A DNA stretch of 64,000 nucleotides from Anisodus tanguticus (Eukaryota > Streptophyta > Magnoliopsida > Solanales > Solanaceae). The stretch covers positions 45,749,062-45,813,061 of the forward strand of contig CM067545.1 in the NCBI GenBank assembly GCA_034509755.1, read 5' to 3'. The notes under the pieces were generated by a model. That model was not told the origin of the DNA, did not search any database, and was given only the letters and a program-made list of their open reading frames with translations. Below, piece after piece: positions 1 through 11,184 of this stretch; positions within the stretch are counted from its first letter, which is position 1, and each line of letters starts with the position of its first letter. Made by a program: the position numbers and the translations under genes.

Positions 1-1510
1 GATTTTGGCGCACTCACATGGTGTCTTTTCATTTCCGGCAGAATATTTCGGCGGACCGATGTTGCATAAGGAGAGGTAGCCTCGGCTTTGAACCTTCCAT
101 AGTTGAATACCATCGGACTTACTTACATGCGCGCGTGAACGTGATGTCTTGAACCGTCGGTGTTTAGTGTAAGCCAAGACAACGGTACCAACACAACAAA
201 TTCCCTTACTCTCTTCTTCGTAATGTTTTGTCCGTTTTGGCCATGGACAACGTCTTGGATTCTTAAGTGCGTTCAATTTGAGGCGGCCCGTCCTCGCACT
301 TAAATAGGTGGTCTCCTACAAGGTATCCCGCTATACCCCACTTCACAAGTGTTAGGAACCATTAAAAGTTTCCCAAAGACCTAACCTCAACTGTTGAGGA
401 TCATTACGGTTTTGAAAACTTAACCTTTACCCATACCGCAGATAGCACTTAACGTCTATCGCGGGAACGGCTTTGGATTTGGTGTTTCTTTTCGAAATCA
501 CTATCCGAAGTGCTCATGCTTCGACCGAAGCGATCAACCGAACCTTTACAACTTAGTTTTCCCATTGAACCAAATTACCGGGATCTCCAGTTCGTAAGGT
601 TGGGTTTCCACTGTGTTGGTTCGTATATTTTGGGTTTTAAGCCCATTCCCCTAGACAGGCAGAACACTTGATCTCCGGGTAGTCCCTTAGTTAGTAAATA
701 AGGAAGTGACACCCGTGATGATCAACGCCATACGGTCTTATGTCTCCGACGATCGTGACGATATGTCCGTACGCCGTCATCCGTGTCCTTCCTAAAGCCG
801 ACCGGCTAGCCACGATGTAGAACTGCTGAAGGCAAGGGTTTTTCCCAATAAGGGACGTCCTCTAATGAGTCGTGAAGTTACTCAACTTCTTTCATGCTTT
901 GTATAAAGCGATAAACTCGATACCATCATGAATCGGTCGATGCAAGTTTGCTTAGAGGATTTTCCAAGACCCACCATACACATTTACTTGTGACTTTGGT
1001 GTTCTTCGATCCGATGTCCGGTTGCATCACCGTGTTCTCTCGTAACCGCTGGACATCCGAATACTATAATCCGTAGATAAGCGAATAATTCGGATATCGT
1101 CATATCCGACTTAACGCCTTCTATTGATCATGTATTAAGATCATCGGTGAACCTTAGTTCAATCGATATGTTTGTTGGACGATACCAGGTCGGTTGTAGT
1201 GTGTACAATACATTGAACTACACGTGACCCGAGCATATCGCTCCTTGTCTATGGGTGCACCATAATTCCAATCGTTCTATGATTCATATCCATTGGTGGC
1301 TTCAACGAGATCGTCAACTATCGACCGATCCGTTAGATGTCTTAGAAATCCAATTCCTAAGATGTCATCTCGTGATACTCATATCTTTCATATCGAGACT
1401 TTGTTTCAATATGATTTTCACTCTAAGACCGTTGGTTTTCCAACTGTTGGCTTTCTAACTTCGAGTCAATGTTTCGTGATCGATTCATTGTTTCTATTTT
1501 ATCTCGAGAC
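1..1510 (-). mobile_element. Decayed Ty1/copia-like remnant (3' part of pol and 3' untranslated region)
   Basis: No long frame survives. The order of recognisable words on the + strand follows that of the better preserved copia element at 4690-6200: an AAGACAAC word, a stretch close to TAAGCCCATTCCCCT near 640, an RNase H-like stretch around 720-900 and a GGACATCCGAATAC-type stretch near 1045. I read it as the 3' half of another minus-strand copia element whose 3' LTR lies left of the window. Divergence is heavy, so the family and exact limits are uncertain. ORFs at 1255-1529 are chance frames. Confidence 0.4.
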
Positions 1511-2085
1511 TTTCGGACCAAAATGTTAACATTTCGGGGACCAAAATGAAAGTTCAGAAGGAAGCCCAACAGTTCAGCAAACCAATTCTGATCCTCTTCT
1601 TCCAACTCTCAGAAGACCCACAGCCCACAGCCCACGACCCACGACCCACGACCCGTGAACCCGTGAACCCGGAACCCGGAACCGGACAGGACGGGACGGG
1701 CGGGCGGCGGCGGCGCGCGTGTGGTCTTTCCTCGAACCGAAGCACATCTAGGTCCTCCCTCCTTTAAACACATGGGATACCCCTTGGGGTCCCAAACCCC
1801 TAACCAATTTCGAATCTTATATACACAACAATTCTTTCTTCCTCTACCGATGAGGGAGAATTACACACAATACCACACTTTCCATGCTTCAAACACCTTA
1901 CTTCGTGAACCAATATCTCTTTCATTTCTCAATGAAATTTGACGATTCTTGGCCCTACGGTTATCTACGTACTTAGTAGATCATGCATGTGTGAAGAACC
2001 GGATTCTCCAACATACGTTACACTAGTGTTTAAGCCGTTAAAGTTGGTCGGTCGCAACTCCCGCCAAAGGCAAATTTCCAACATT
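1511..2085. other. Unresolved GC-richer segment, possibly LTR or 5' leader of the left-hand remnant
   Basis: GC content rises sharply to about 1740, then falls into a CCTTGGGGTCCC-containing stretch and a TATATAC-type promoter-like motif near 1820. It ends near a CCAACA word at 2077, which would fit an LTR terminus. I could not find a matching partner LTR or a target-site duplication, so the assignment is tentative. No gene is supported. Confidence 0.25.
1617..1720. repeat. Cryptic short tandem repeats (CCCACAG, CCCACGA, GGAACC, GGGC, GGC units)
   Basis: Successive short units of drifting sequence run through this stretch: CCCACAG twice, ACCCACG three times, GTGAACCC twice, GGAACCC twice, then GACGGGACGGGCGGGCGGC. 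The result is a strongly GC-rich cryptic simple repeat in an otherwise AT-rich window. Confidence 0.6.
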
Positions 2086-2580
2086 GTGTTCATACAGTTG
2101 TATTGAATCTCTTGATCGCTAGCTTTCTGTTAAGATAATGCATACAACTCTGGATGTTGGTTAAGGACAGTTTGATGGCTCTGTATGAATCAACAACTTT
2201 GATCCTTCTGATCATGTTCTTAATCCAAAGTGAAGACAGGGTATGTCGTTATACCGTTCATGACTCGTTTAACAATTCACAGGGCGGTCAGAATATCACA
2301 AGGGGACTATTTCGAATTAGGGTATTAATTTGGAATTACGAAGATGTATGTAGCTGGAGCAAATATATTGAGTTTTCTGGCTTATACTTTTTGACAGCTA
2401 TTTAGCATTGAGTGTATTGAGATCTAGAAATATTTTGTGTTGAATTACATAAAAATCTTCTTTGAATTTGCCAAAGATCATTAGAATTCATTTATTTCTA
2501 TGAGGGATGATTTGCTTTGATTTGATGCATTTCATGTAACGATCCTTATCGACTAACAGGAACTACTCATTTATTTGAAT
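2086..2580. other. No recognisable feature
   Basis: Unique-looking AT-rich sequence. A short frame at 2154-2405 has no recognisable domain. Confidence 0.5.
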
Positions 2581-2589
2581 GTGTAACCT

Positions 2590-3240
2590 TGAACAGAGGG
2601 AAAGTACTACTACACTGCCAACATATCCTTCGCAACCAAAGTTGGCATCTAGATGAACTTCCATTTGTTCTACCCAACTTGTATACCTGCACTTCATATT
2701 TGGAGTTCTTTTCATCCCATGCAACCATTCGACTACTAAACAATGCAAGTCCAACTGCCTGTCCTGCTCCTGATTATCCGCTGGCGTATCTGGTTAACAC
2801 AAAATCATAACTATTTTAACCATCGCACTGATGTTGTTACTTCACACAACATGTCACTTCAAGCCATTAAAGATAATAACCATTCTACTAGTTCTAACCC
2901 CTCACTGCCTCGCACACCCGTTATCATTCCCTGGCAACCTCCACCTCCAAATTTGTTATTAGTAAGCATTGCAGCACTTTTGATGGAACAACCAAGCATA
3001 AATTGGCGGTGTTAGAGGAAATTTTCGACAACATAATGATTGGGTTAATATTGGTTTTGCTAAACCCCGATTACTTGACCACTATACTCCAAGCTGAATT
3101 ATTAGCCTTACACCATGGTTTGTAACTTGCTGTTAGGCACAATTTTCACCCACTCATCATCGAGACAGATTCTCAGGTATTACTTGCTCTTCGTGCCACT
3201 GATAATTAAAAATACTCACACTACGTACAGGGAGGGCAAG
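2590..3240 (+). pseudogene. RNase H-like (RVT_3) domain fragment of a plant reverse-transcriptase-related protein
   Basis: Reading across frames, the stretch gives IPWQPPPP, then a DGTTKHK-like strand, then AELLALHHGL followed by a stop codon, then LAVRHNFHPLIIETDSQ. The acidic IETDSQ strand and the AELLAL helix are typical of the RVT_3 RNase H-like domain common in plant non-LTR-derived sequences. At least one stop and two frame changes break it. The part before 2900 (frames at 2589-3015) probably belongs to the same decayed gene but has no clear motif. It is not functional as it stands. A second fragment of the same type lies at 11185-11462. Confidence 0.6.
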
Positions 3241-3267
3241 CAACTGGCTTATGAAAATAAGAAGGAT

Positions 3268-3405
3268 GTTTCACTTTTTGTATCCTGTCCACCTTTTACG
3301 TTTTCGCAGTTTAAACTAGAGTTAGAATTTACAAAAAGGTGGACAGGATACAAAAAGTGATTTTATAAACTGCGAAAAACGTAAAAGGTGGACAGGATAT
3401 AAAAT
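3268..3405. repeat. Foldback (inverted) repeat with one left arm and two right arms
   Basis: The left arm at 3271-3315 carries CTTTTTGTATCCTGTCCACC. Its reverse complement appears twice on the right: at 3333-3360 (the outer part) and again at 3365-3402, where both the outer part and the GCGAAAAACGT inner part are present. The loop between the first pair is under 20 bases. A second short palindrome, CTATGATTATCATAGAG, follows at about 3430. The DNA or RNA could form a strong hairpin. The class of element is unknown. Confidence 0.75.
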
Positions 3406-3469
3406 ATAAGAAGAAAAAACTATATATTCTATGATTATCATAGAGTTTATAACACTCTCTATGATGATT

Positions 3470-3950
3470 TTATAAATGATAATACTTATATAGTGAAAAA
3501 CTAAAATAAGCACGAATGTAGAGCCATGATAAAATTAAATTTGTTTCTTTACATTGTCTTCTTCCTTCAACCGCTTCAAAATCTTTTGATACTTCATCAA
3601 TTCTTCTTGAATCTATTTGACCTTGTTGACGTAGTTGAATCTTGTCTCCTTTTGTTTTGTCATTCTCATCGGTAACTACGCTTTCTTCCGTGAGTCCTTT
3701 TTGTCGTGAATCCACTCATTTGCTGCCTACATGAAAGTTCTCCATCTCTAGCCACTTTAGCAAAGCATTCATCCAAAACTTTATTCTCGTCTTATTCATC
3801 AAATATGTCAATGTTCAAATCACCACCAAAAACTTTCAATGGATCTTCCACTAAAGCTCCTGGCTCATACATGATCTTGGCCACTATTCCAATATGCTTC
3901 CTTTTAGTAGAATTATCTGTAGAAGACAAAGGTGCACTCGTTTGAGTGAT
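3470..3950 (-). pseudogene. Broken coding remnant of an unrecognised protein
   Basis: On the minus strand, starting near 3945, one frame reads STDNSTKRKHIGIVAKIMYE, continues through a FGGDLNIDIFDE segment, meets a stop, and resumes as NKVLDECFAKVARDGELS. Further down, after frame changes, a charged stretch (DENDKTKGDKIQ, then a lysine-rich KYQKILKRLKEEDNVKK-like tail) follows to about 3535. The composition looks like real, once-coding sequence rather than noise, but I do not recognise the family. It abuts the copia element at 4112 and is not intact. Confidence 0.35.
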
Positions 3951-4106
3951 AGTTCAAACCGTAACCATTTAACTAAATATTACGTCCTAGATAAAAAGAA
4001 GTGCAAATTAGATGACAAGTCGATATCGATCTGTGAATCTATATATTGACAATTCATTTCTCAAACGCAGGATAAATTGTTAGGTAATAAACATTGTATG
4101 GAAGTA

Positions 4107-4111
4107 ATAAT
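4107..4111. repeat. Left target-site duplication ATAAT
   Basis: The five bases ATAAT directly precede the left LTR and are repeated at 9959-9963 directly after the right LTR. Confidence 0.9.
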
Positions 4112-4673
4112 TGTTAGTGTCAATCTAGTATCATCAATGATTTAATGAATTGAGCACAATAATATAATAATAACTCAAAATAACTTGAAATCAACAACAA
4201 TGAATTCAGCAAATTGAAAACACATACTAACTTGGTGTCGATAGAGGCCTGCTTGATGCAGTGTCCTAAGACAAAAATTCGCCCCCACTTGTGCTGCAGT
4301 TTTACGGACGTCTGACTAGAGGATACAACTATCTAAGTGAAAGTTCTGGCACAAGAACTTCACTTCTGGCGAATTTACTATATGTGTTCTTCAGAAACTT
4401 ATTTTGAAGAAGAAGAAGTAGAAGCCACAATCTTAAATCATTAATTGTGGAAAAACTTATTGATTGTAGCTTGTTCTGTCTTGTTGTGTATATCTACAAT
4501 CAAGTGATCAACATTCTTTATATAGAGTAGCATATGAACAGTTACAACCATTCATACCAAATGTTGTAATTGTTCTGAAAAGTTGCAACATTTGTGAAAA
4601 GTTGCAACCTTTGATTTGAATTTTATGTCCGTTGATCACTTTATTTCTTCTTAATTCCATACAAGTTCCAACA
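4112..4673 (-). repeat. 3' LTR of the copia element
   Basis: It is 562 bp, begins TGTTAG and ends CCAACA on the + strand, and matches 9398-9958 along its length. Because the element is on the minus strand this is its 3' LTR. The internal words GATAGAGGCCTGCTTGATGC and TTGCAACATTTG are shared with the other LTR. Confidence 0.92.
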
Positions 4674-4690
4674 ATACCCCACATTTTCTA
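4674..4690 (-). promoter_or_regulatory. Polypurine tract next to the 3' LTR
   Basis: Read on the minus strand, the bases immediately before the 3' LTR are AAAATGTGGGGTATT, a purine-rich tract in the place where plus-strand DNA synthesis is primed in LTR retrotransposons. A near copy of the same words lies at about 4704-4717, so the tract is partly duplicated. Confidence 0.7.
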
Positions 4691-5330
4691 TTCAAACATC
4701 AACAATACCCCACATTTGGATAGAAAATAAGATAATAAGGAACTTTTCGTTATTTCTGAACAACGCTATATGACATGCATCGGAAAAGGTGTCTTGTGGA
4801 CTTGAACCGTTTGTAGTGAATACCTATCGGATCTACTTTGTGAAATAGTGGACGAAATGTCTTGAACTATTCACGTTTTGTAGTAAATCAAGACAACAAG
4901 TATCACACAGATCATATCAACATATTTCAATTCTTACGATTGTGTTCATTTCGGTCGTGAACAACTCCTTCTATGTGAGATTTTCTAGAGAATGTAGCCA
5001 TATCGATTCTCCCAGATGCGACCCCACATCAATCTCATATAGGTAATATCAAACAAGAATAGTCTGTACTATCCCACCATAAGGCTTTTAGTATTATTAA
5101 GAATAAGATTCAGCCTTTAAAACATCAACGGATTAACACACTTAGTACACCATAGGAATGAACATATGTGTGTTTTATGCTCCTTGAGTCTTCCCCAACT
5201 AGTTTTCCTATCGAACCTAAACCATGGGATCTCTAATTATGATAGGTTAGGTTTCCGCCAGTTAACGACTCATTGTGTTGGCTTTAAGCCCATTCCCCTC
5301 GATGTAAATACGACTTGCTCTCTGTTAAGG
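4691..5330 (-). other. 3' untranslated region of the copia element
   Basis: This lies between the end of the RNase H coding remnant and the polypurine tract. It has no coding potential on the minus strand. Its word order matches the remnant at 1-700, which is the main reason for calling that remnant copia-related. Confidence 0.6.
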
Positions 5331-7633
5331 CCTTTTGTCAAAGGATCTGCTATATTGTCCTTTGATCTCACATAATCAATGGAAATAATTCCATTCTTCA
5401 GCAAGCTTCATATTGTATTATGACGTCGCCTTATATGTCTCGACTTGCCATTGTATATCTGATTATTTTCCCTCGTCAGGGCAGCCATACTATCACAATG
5501 TATGCAAATGGCTGTCACATGTTTTGTCCACAACGGAATACCTTCTAGGAAGTTTCTGAGCCATTCTGCCTCTTCGGCAGCTTTGTCTAAGGCTACAAAC
5601 TATGCTTCCATAGTTGATCACGTATTTACCGTTTGCTTTGATGATTTCCAAGATACCGACGCTCCACCAAGTGTAAATACATAACCACTTGTGGACTTAC
5701 TTACCGACTGGTTGGACATCCAATTAGCATCACAATATCCTTCTAACACATGAGGATATTTTGTATAATGCAATTCATAGTTCATTGTATGTTGTAGATA
5801 TCGGAGTGCTCATCTTAGTGCAAACCAATGATCCTTTCCAGGATTATGTGAGTATCGACTTAGTCGACTCAATGTATATACTAAATCTGGTCTCGCACAA
5901 TTCATTATGTACATCAATATTCCAAGAACTTGTGTATACTCCAATTGAGACACACTTTCACCTTCATTCTTCTTAAGGTGATTAGCGGGATCAAATGGTG
6001 TAACAACCGGTCGATCATCATAGTGTCCAATTTTTCTGAGGACCTTTTCAACATAATGGGATTGTGTTAAGATGTAACCATCAGAATTCTTTTGAATTCT
6101 AATACCAAGAATGACATCCACTATTCCATTATCTTTCATATCAAAAGCGGCATGCAACATCTTCTTAGTTTGGTTAATTACATCTTTATCCGTTCCCATA
6201 ATTAGCATATCATCAACATATAAGCATATAATGACACATGCATCTTTACATTATTTAATGTAGACACATTTATCACATTCATTTATTTGAAAACCATTTG
6301 ATAATAATGTATTATCAAACCTTTCATGCCATTGCTTTGGAGCTTGTTTAAGTCCGTATAAAGACTTAATCAATTTACAAACCTTTCGTTCTTGACCTTT
6401 AACAACAAACCCTTCGGGTTGTTTCATGTAAATTTCTTCATCTAATTCACCATTCAGAATGCGGTCTTCACATCCATTTGGTGTATTTCCAAATTGTGAA
6501 TCGCCGCTATAGCAATTAACGTTCTTATAGACGTAATTCTCGTTACTGGTGAGTAGGTATCAAAGAAATCTACACCGTATTTTTGTCGAAACCCTTTGGC
6601 TACTATACGAGATTTGTATTTTTCTATAGGACCATCAAGCCTTAATTTCCGTTTGAAAATCCATTTATGGCCTAGTGGTTTTTGTCCCAGAGGGAGATCA
6701 ACCAATATCCATGTAATATTTTGCACAATGGATTCTACCTCACTTTGAATAGCCTCTTTCCAATAAGGTGCTTCGGATGATTCCATAGTAGCCCTATATG
6801 TTTGAGGTTCTCCTTCAACGGAAAAGGTCATGAAGTCCGGTCCAAAATCGTTGGAAATTCTCCCACGTTTACTCCTTCTTGGTTCAGAGATTTTTTCTTG
6901 AACATATGAAGTAAGATTTTCATCATTATTAGTGTTTTGGTTTGACTCATCTTGAGGCAGTGTCCTTTTCTTATGATTAGGAACACTTTTATCCTTGTCT
7001 TTGTAAGGAAAAATATCCTCAAAAAATTCTCGCTTCAAAGAGATTCCATAAGTGTGTTTTTGTGAATACCTTCAACATCGGAATGATACACCAAAAACTA
7101 ATATGCTGCACTATTAGTGGCATGACCAATATATATGCAATCCACCATTTTTGGTCCAAGTTTAGTTCTCTTTGGTAAGGGAACTTGAACTTTCGCTAGG
7201 CAACCCCACACTTTCATCCGTCTGAAAGTAGGCGATCTTCCTCTCCATAACTCATAGGGAGATTGGTCATTTTTCTTTTGAGGAATTTTGTTCAATATCA
7301 TATTTGCAGTAAATAACGCCTCACCCCATAGACTAAGGGGTGCACCCGAACTAATCAACGTTGAATTCATCATATTTTTCAATGTTCTATTTTTACGTTC
7401 GGCAACTCCATTTTGTTTTGGAGTATATGGCGCAGTGGTTTGATGAACTATACCACGAGTAGAACAGAATTCTTTGAACTCATTTGATTGATATTCACCA
7501 CATTTGTCTGACCTTAGAATCTTAATTCTTTTGTCAAGTTAGTTTTCCACTTCTGTTTTGTATGTTTTAAACATGTTCAAAGCCTCATCTTTGGTATGTA
7601 TTAAGTATACATAACAAAATTTGCTGCAATCAT
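5330..7633 (-). pseudogene. copia pol remnant: integrase C-terminus, reverse transcriptase, RNase H
   Basis: In minus-strand order, 7382-7098 is the integrase tail (MKNMMNSTLISSGAPLSLWG, then ILNKIP and YELWRGRSPTFRRMKVWGC). 7038-6454 is the RT N-terminal half, including W-I-L-V-D-L-P, LGHKWIFKRK and EIHQMDVKTAF. RT then runs out of phase to the catalytic LYVDDMLIMG at about 6205, just after a TAA stop in the preceding segment. 6208-5810 continues the RT thumb with TRLSRYSHNPG-like sequence, and RNase H follows to about 5330. The family role is reverse transcription and integration of the element's own RNA. Several frame breaks prevent expression as one polyprotein, although the catalytic aspartates remain. 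Confidence 0.85.
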
Positions 7634-9295
7634 CTATGAATGATATATAGTAATTATTTCCTCCACGAGATGGGTTGCTTGGTAATCACATAAATCATTA
7701 TGAATTAAACCAAGCACTTCATTTGATTTCACTACAGATTTATGAGGATGACTTGAATATTTTGATTCTATGCAAACTCCACACTTAGTCATTTTGTTCA
7801 TAGAGCAATTTGGAAATATGCCTAACTTCACCTTTCTTTGTAAAGAGCGATAATTAACATGGCCTAATCGTGAATGACATAAAGAAGGGGAATCAACCAT
7901 ATACATAGAAGCAGTGCTAGTGCCTGCATTTTCATTAATAATGGCAATTGCCTTAGTAGGTACAACATATAGTTTGAAGAGTCCCTCACTGAGGTAACCC
8001 TTCCCTACATACAACCCACCCTTGGTGAGTACAAATTTGTTAGATTCAAATACAATTTTGAAGCCCTTGTTACTAAGAACAGGCCCAGAAATCAAATTCT
8101 TACAAATTTCAGGCACGTGCAACACATTAGTGAGCACAAGATCATTCCCGGAAGTGAGTTGTAAAGTCACCTTCCCTTTCCCTTCCACTTTCACAGAAGC
8201 AACATTCCCTACGAACAATGATTCTCCATCCTTGATGGCCTGGTAGGATGAAAACATATCATTTTCAGAACATATGTGCATTGTAGCACCCGTGTCCATC
8301 CACCAATCGGTTGAATTTGTAACCAGATTTGCTTGAGCCACCACAACCCCCAATGAATTGGTTTTTAGTTTCAGCCCGGTTGGATTGGTTGACATTACTC
8401 GAACCTCCAACACCACCACCTTGATTCTTGCGAGGGCGATAATCTTTTGCTCTGTGTCCAGGTTTGCCTCATACCCAACAGAGTCCTGGTTGTGGTTTCT
8501 TGAATGCATTTTCCTTTGTGGGGCGAATGCATTCCTTCCGGTTGCAAAAGATGGCTTGGCACCATTAAATTTGCCCTTGCCTTTTTGAAACTTGGCCTTA
8601 GAAGCATTGCCTTCAACCATGTTGGCATTAGGCTTCAATGAAACAACATCTGCCTTTTCATTCTTCCGGTTATCCTCTTCAACTCGAATTTTCAGAACCA
8701 ATTGCTCAAAATTCATTTCCTCGGTTAGATGCTTAAGATAAACCTTAAAATCCTTCCACGAGGGAGGTAATTTCTCAATAATAGCACCAACAAGGAAATT
8801 CGGGTTAAGGCCCATACCTTCAATCTCTAACTCATGAACAATGATTTGGAGTTCCTCCACTTGCTTGACAACCGCCTTGGCATCACTCATCTTAAAGTTC
8901 AGAAACTTTCCGATGACGAATTTCTTGGAATAAGCAACCTCAGTTTTGTACTTGTTTTCCAATGATTGCCACAACTCCCGTGCCGTTCTGAACGTGGAGT
9001 AGATGTCGTAGAGAGAATCATCCAAGGCATTGAGAATATAGTTTCTGCAAAGAAACTCCTGACTTTCCCAAGTTTGAATGTCTTTCAGCCTTTCAGCCTT
9101 CTCCGCATCAGTCGGAGTATTCTCCCCTTCTCCTTCTGGCAAAGCCATAGGAGCCTCAGCAATCAATATGTTTGTCACGTGAAGAGTTGTCAAGTAAAAC
9201 AACATCTTCTGTTGCCAGCATTTGAAATCAGAACCTTTGAATTTCCCAGGTTTCTCAACATGGTTTTTCACCATTGACGATCCGGATTGATCCAC
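7634..9295 (-). pseudogene. copia Gag, protease and integrase N-terminus in one 553-codon frame
   Basis: The frame opens MDQSGSSMVKNHVEKPGKF and continues as a typical copia Gag (UBN2/DUF4219-like) with LPPSWKDFKVYLKHL near residue 180. A protease follows with the active-site motif WWMDTGATMH (about residue 330), then the GAG-pre-integrase motif CHSRLGHVNYRSL and a CGVCIESK zinc-binding segment. The CCHC zinc knuckle at about 8430-8485 is not in this frame. In the neighbouring frame it reads CWV-stop-GKPGHRAKDY, with one cysteine turned into a stop and the last cysteine into tyrosine. A frameshift before and another after it keep the long frame open. The frame ends in the integrase catalytic region at IIHS-like sequence. 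It is therefore a pseudogene despite its length. Confidence 0.88.
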
Positions 9296-9397
9296 CTTTG
9301 CAAATCAGGAAATTGAATTCTCTGAAAATTTTTGCAACCTCAACAAATCAGGAAAAAATATCTAATTTTTTTTTGAATAGTAATTTTTGTCTTAGAT

Positions 9398-9958
9398 TGT
9401 TAGTGTCAATCTAGTATCATCAATGATGAAATGAATTGAGCACAATAATATAATAATAACTCAAAATAACTTGAACTCAACAATAATGAATTCAGCAAAT
9501 TGAAAACACATACTAACTTGGTGTCGATAGAGGCCTGCTTGATGCAGTGTCCTAAGACAAAAATTCGCCCCACTTGTGCTGCAGTTTTACGGACGTCTGA
9601 CTAGAGGATACAACTATTTAAGTGAGAGTTCTAGCACAAGAACTTCACTTCTGGCGAATTTACTATATGTGTTCTTCAGAAACTTGTTTTGAAGAAGAAG
9701 AAGTAGAAGCCACAATCTTAAATCATTAATTGTGGAAAAACTGACTGATTGTAGTTTGTTCTGTCTTGTTGTGTATATCTACAACCAAGTGATCAATATT
9801 CTTTATATAGAGTAGTATATGAACAGTTACAGTCATTCATACCAAATGTTGTAATTGTTATGAAAAGTTGCAACCTTTGTAAAAAGTTGCAATCTTTAAT
9901 TTGAATTTTCTGTGCGTTGATGACTTTATTTCTTCTTAATTTCATACAAGTTCCAACA
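9398..9958 (-). repeat. 5' LTR of the copia element
   Basis: It is 561 bp, TGTTAG to CCAACA, and pairs with 4112-4673. The bases just inside it, read on the minus strand as ATCTAAGACAAAAATT, do not match the common initiator-methionine tRNA primer site TGGTATCAGAGC, so the primer used by this family is unclear. ATAAT follows at 9959-9963. Confidence 0.92.
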
Positions 9959-9963
9959 ATAAT

Positions 9964-10426
9964 TTGCAACTAGACATGAGGTCCTCGCAATAGACTAATC
10001 GACGATTGAGGACCATCACTTTTTAAACCTTATAACGGGTATTTCAGTTTTTCCCTTTTTTATTTTGTTGTACATACGATCTATTGTTAGACTTTAGAGT
10101 CAAAAAAAATGAATCATCAATAATAATAATAATTCCCTTTTTTCCTTTACAATTTCAAATATCTTTTGCAACGTTAACTCCAATATTGTCCAAACATAGA
10201 TACTATTTCTTGAAGTTCTGGGTTGCTTTTTCGCTAAAAGTAAGAAAAACTTTGCTTGTAATTGCTTATGTGGTAACTTTATATTGCATTGTATTATGCT
10301 TGGGACTGTTTCATTTAAATTGTAATTCTTCTAGTAGTTGGTTCTTGTATTCAGTGGCCGATGTAGAAGGGTCTCGCGAAGAAGAATGCATGACTGATTT
10401 TTTCTTTAATATAAAATAATTTATTA
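9964..10426. other. AT-rich intergenic sequence, nothing recognised
   Basis: A 111-codon frame at 10084-10419 is made largely of low-complexity I, F and L codons and shows no domain. I do not support it as a gene. Confidence 0.5.
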
Positions 10427-10800
10427 CTCTTTTTGTCTCAATTTATGTGACATTGTTTTTGGTTGAGCACCGAATTAAAAAAAAAAAGGAACAACAACAT
10501 ATTCAGTGTAATTCCACAAGTGAAGTCTAGAGAAGGTAGAGTGTACGCAGACCTTACCTCTACCTTGGGAGTAAAATGTTGTTTCCGATAGACTCTCAGC
10601 TCAAGAGAAAGTTTAAAAAAAGAAGTATTTTAAAATTTATGATAATAAAATACACCTTAAATATATGTGTAGTTATAAATCATCCCATTATCGGTATAAA
10701 AGAAATCTTAAAGTTAAACTATTTATAGATATCGAAAGATGACATCATTTTTTAAATAGACAAAAAAAAATGTATACCACGTATATTGAGATAACAGGAG
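10427..10800. mobile_element. Stowaway-like MITE, interrupted by a LINE-tail insertion
   Basis: The left end CTCTTTTTGTCTCAATTTAT and the right end ATTGAGATAACAGGAG are the two inverted ends of the common plant Tc1/mariner-type MITE (consensus CTCCCTCCGTCC), each bordered by TA. The interior is split by the TTG-tailed sequence at 10488-10625. Confidence 0.65.
10488..10625 (-). mobile_element. RTE-LINE 3' tail or TTG-tailed SINE copy, nested in the MITE
   Basis: The + strand reads AACAACAACAT, then GTGTACGCAGACCTTACC, then CTCAGCTCAAG. This is the reverse complement of the ~110-bp 3' end carried by the RTE LINE at 54271-58704. The CAA repeats mark the 3' (TTG) tail, so the copy lies on the minus strand. 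Confidence 0.75.
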
Positions 10801-10938
10801 TAATATATTAAGCTAATGTGTTGATCATATTTGTCATGGTAAGACATTTACTATGTGTTTAGAAAAACAAATAAAAAGCTAATTTGTGGTTAAATGAAAT
10901 AAGCCTCCTGAAAATTGGGTGAAGATCAATACAATGAT

Positions 10939-11178
10939 TACTTTCTCCGTTCCTAAATATTTGTCTTACTTTCCTTTTTAGTCAGTTTAAAAAAGAATTC
11001 TTTTTTTTAGCAACTTTTTAACTCCAACTTTCCACATAACATGTTTAAAACCACAAGATTAAAGAATATTTGATACATCCTACATACCTTTAGTTTAAAA
11101 CCACAAGATTTAAATGTTTTTTTTTTGTCTTAAACTCCGTGACAAGTTAAAACTAGACAAACATTTTGGATCGGTATT
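10939..11178. mobile_element. Decayed Stowaway-like MITE
   Basis: The left end is TTTCTCCGTTCCTAAATATT, then the interior word TTTTTAGTCAGT typical of this family. The right end is near CAAACATTTTGGATCGG, roughly the inverse of the left. The interior repeats AAAACCACAAGATT twice. The ends are eroded. Confidence 0.5.
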
Positions 11179-11184
11179 TTCACA

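Larger units (their letters stand above)
4112..9958 (-). mobile_element. Complete Ty1/copia LTR retrotransposon, coding-defective
   Basis: Two direct LTRs (4112-4673 and 9398-9958) start TGTTAG and end CCAACA and are flanked by identical ATAAT duplications. The internal region reads on the minus strand in the copia order: Gag, protease, integrase, reverse transcriptase, RNase H. By eye the LTRs differ at roughly 25 of 562 positions, which suggests an insertion a few million years old at usual plant rates (inference). Stops and frameshifts in integrase, RT and the zinc-knuckle region make it non-autonomous today. Confidence 0.95.

Noticed and set aside
8022..9277. + strand frames inside the first copia element
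   Set aside because: Antisense shadows of Gag and protease.
10084..10419. 111-codon + strand frame
   Set aside because: Composed of AT-rich hydrophobic codons with no motif; it ends at the MITE border.
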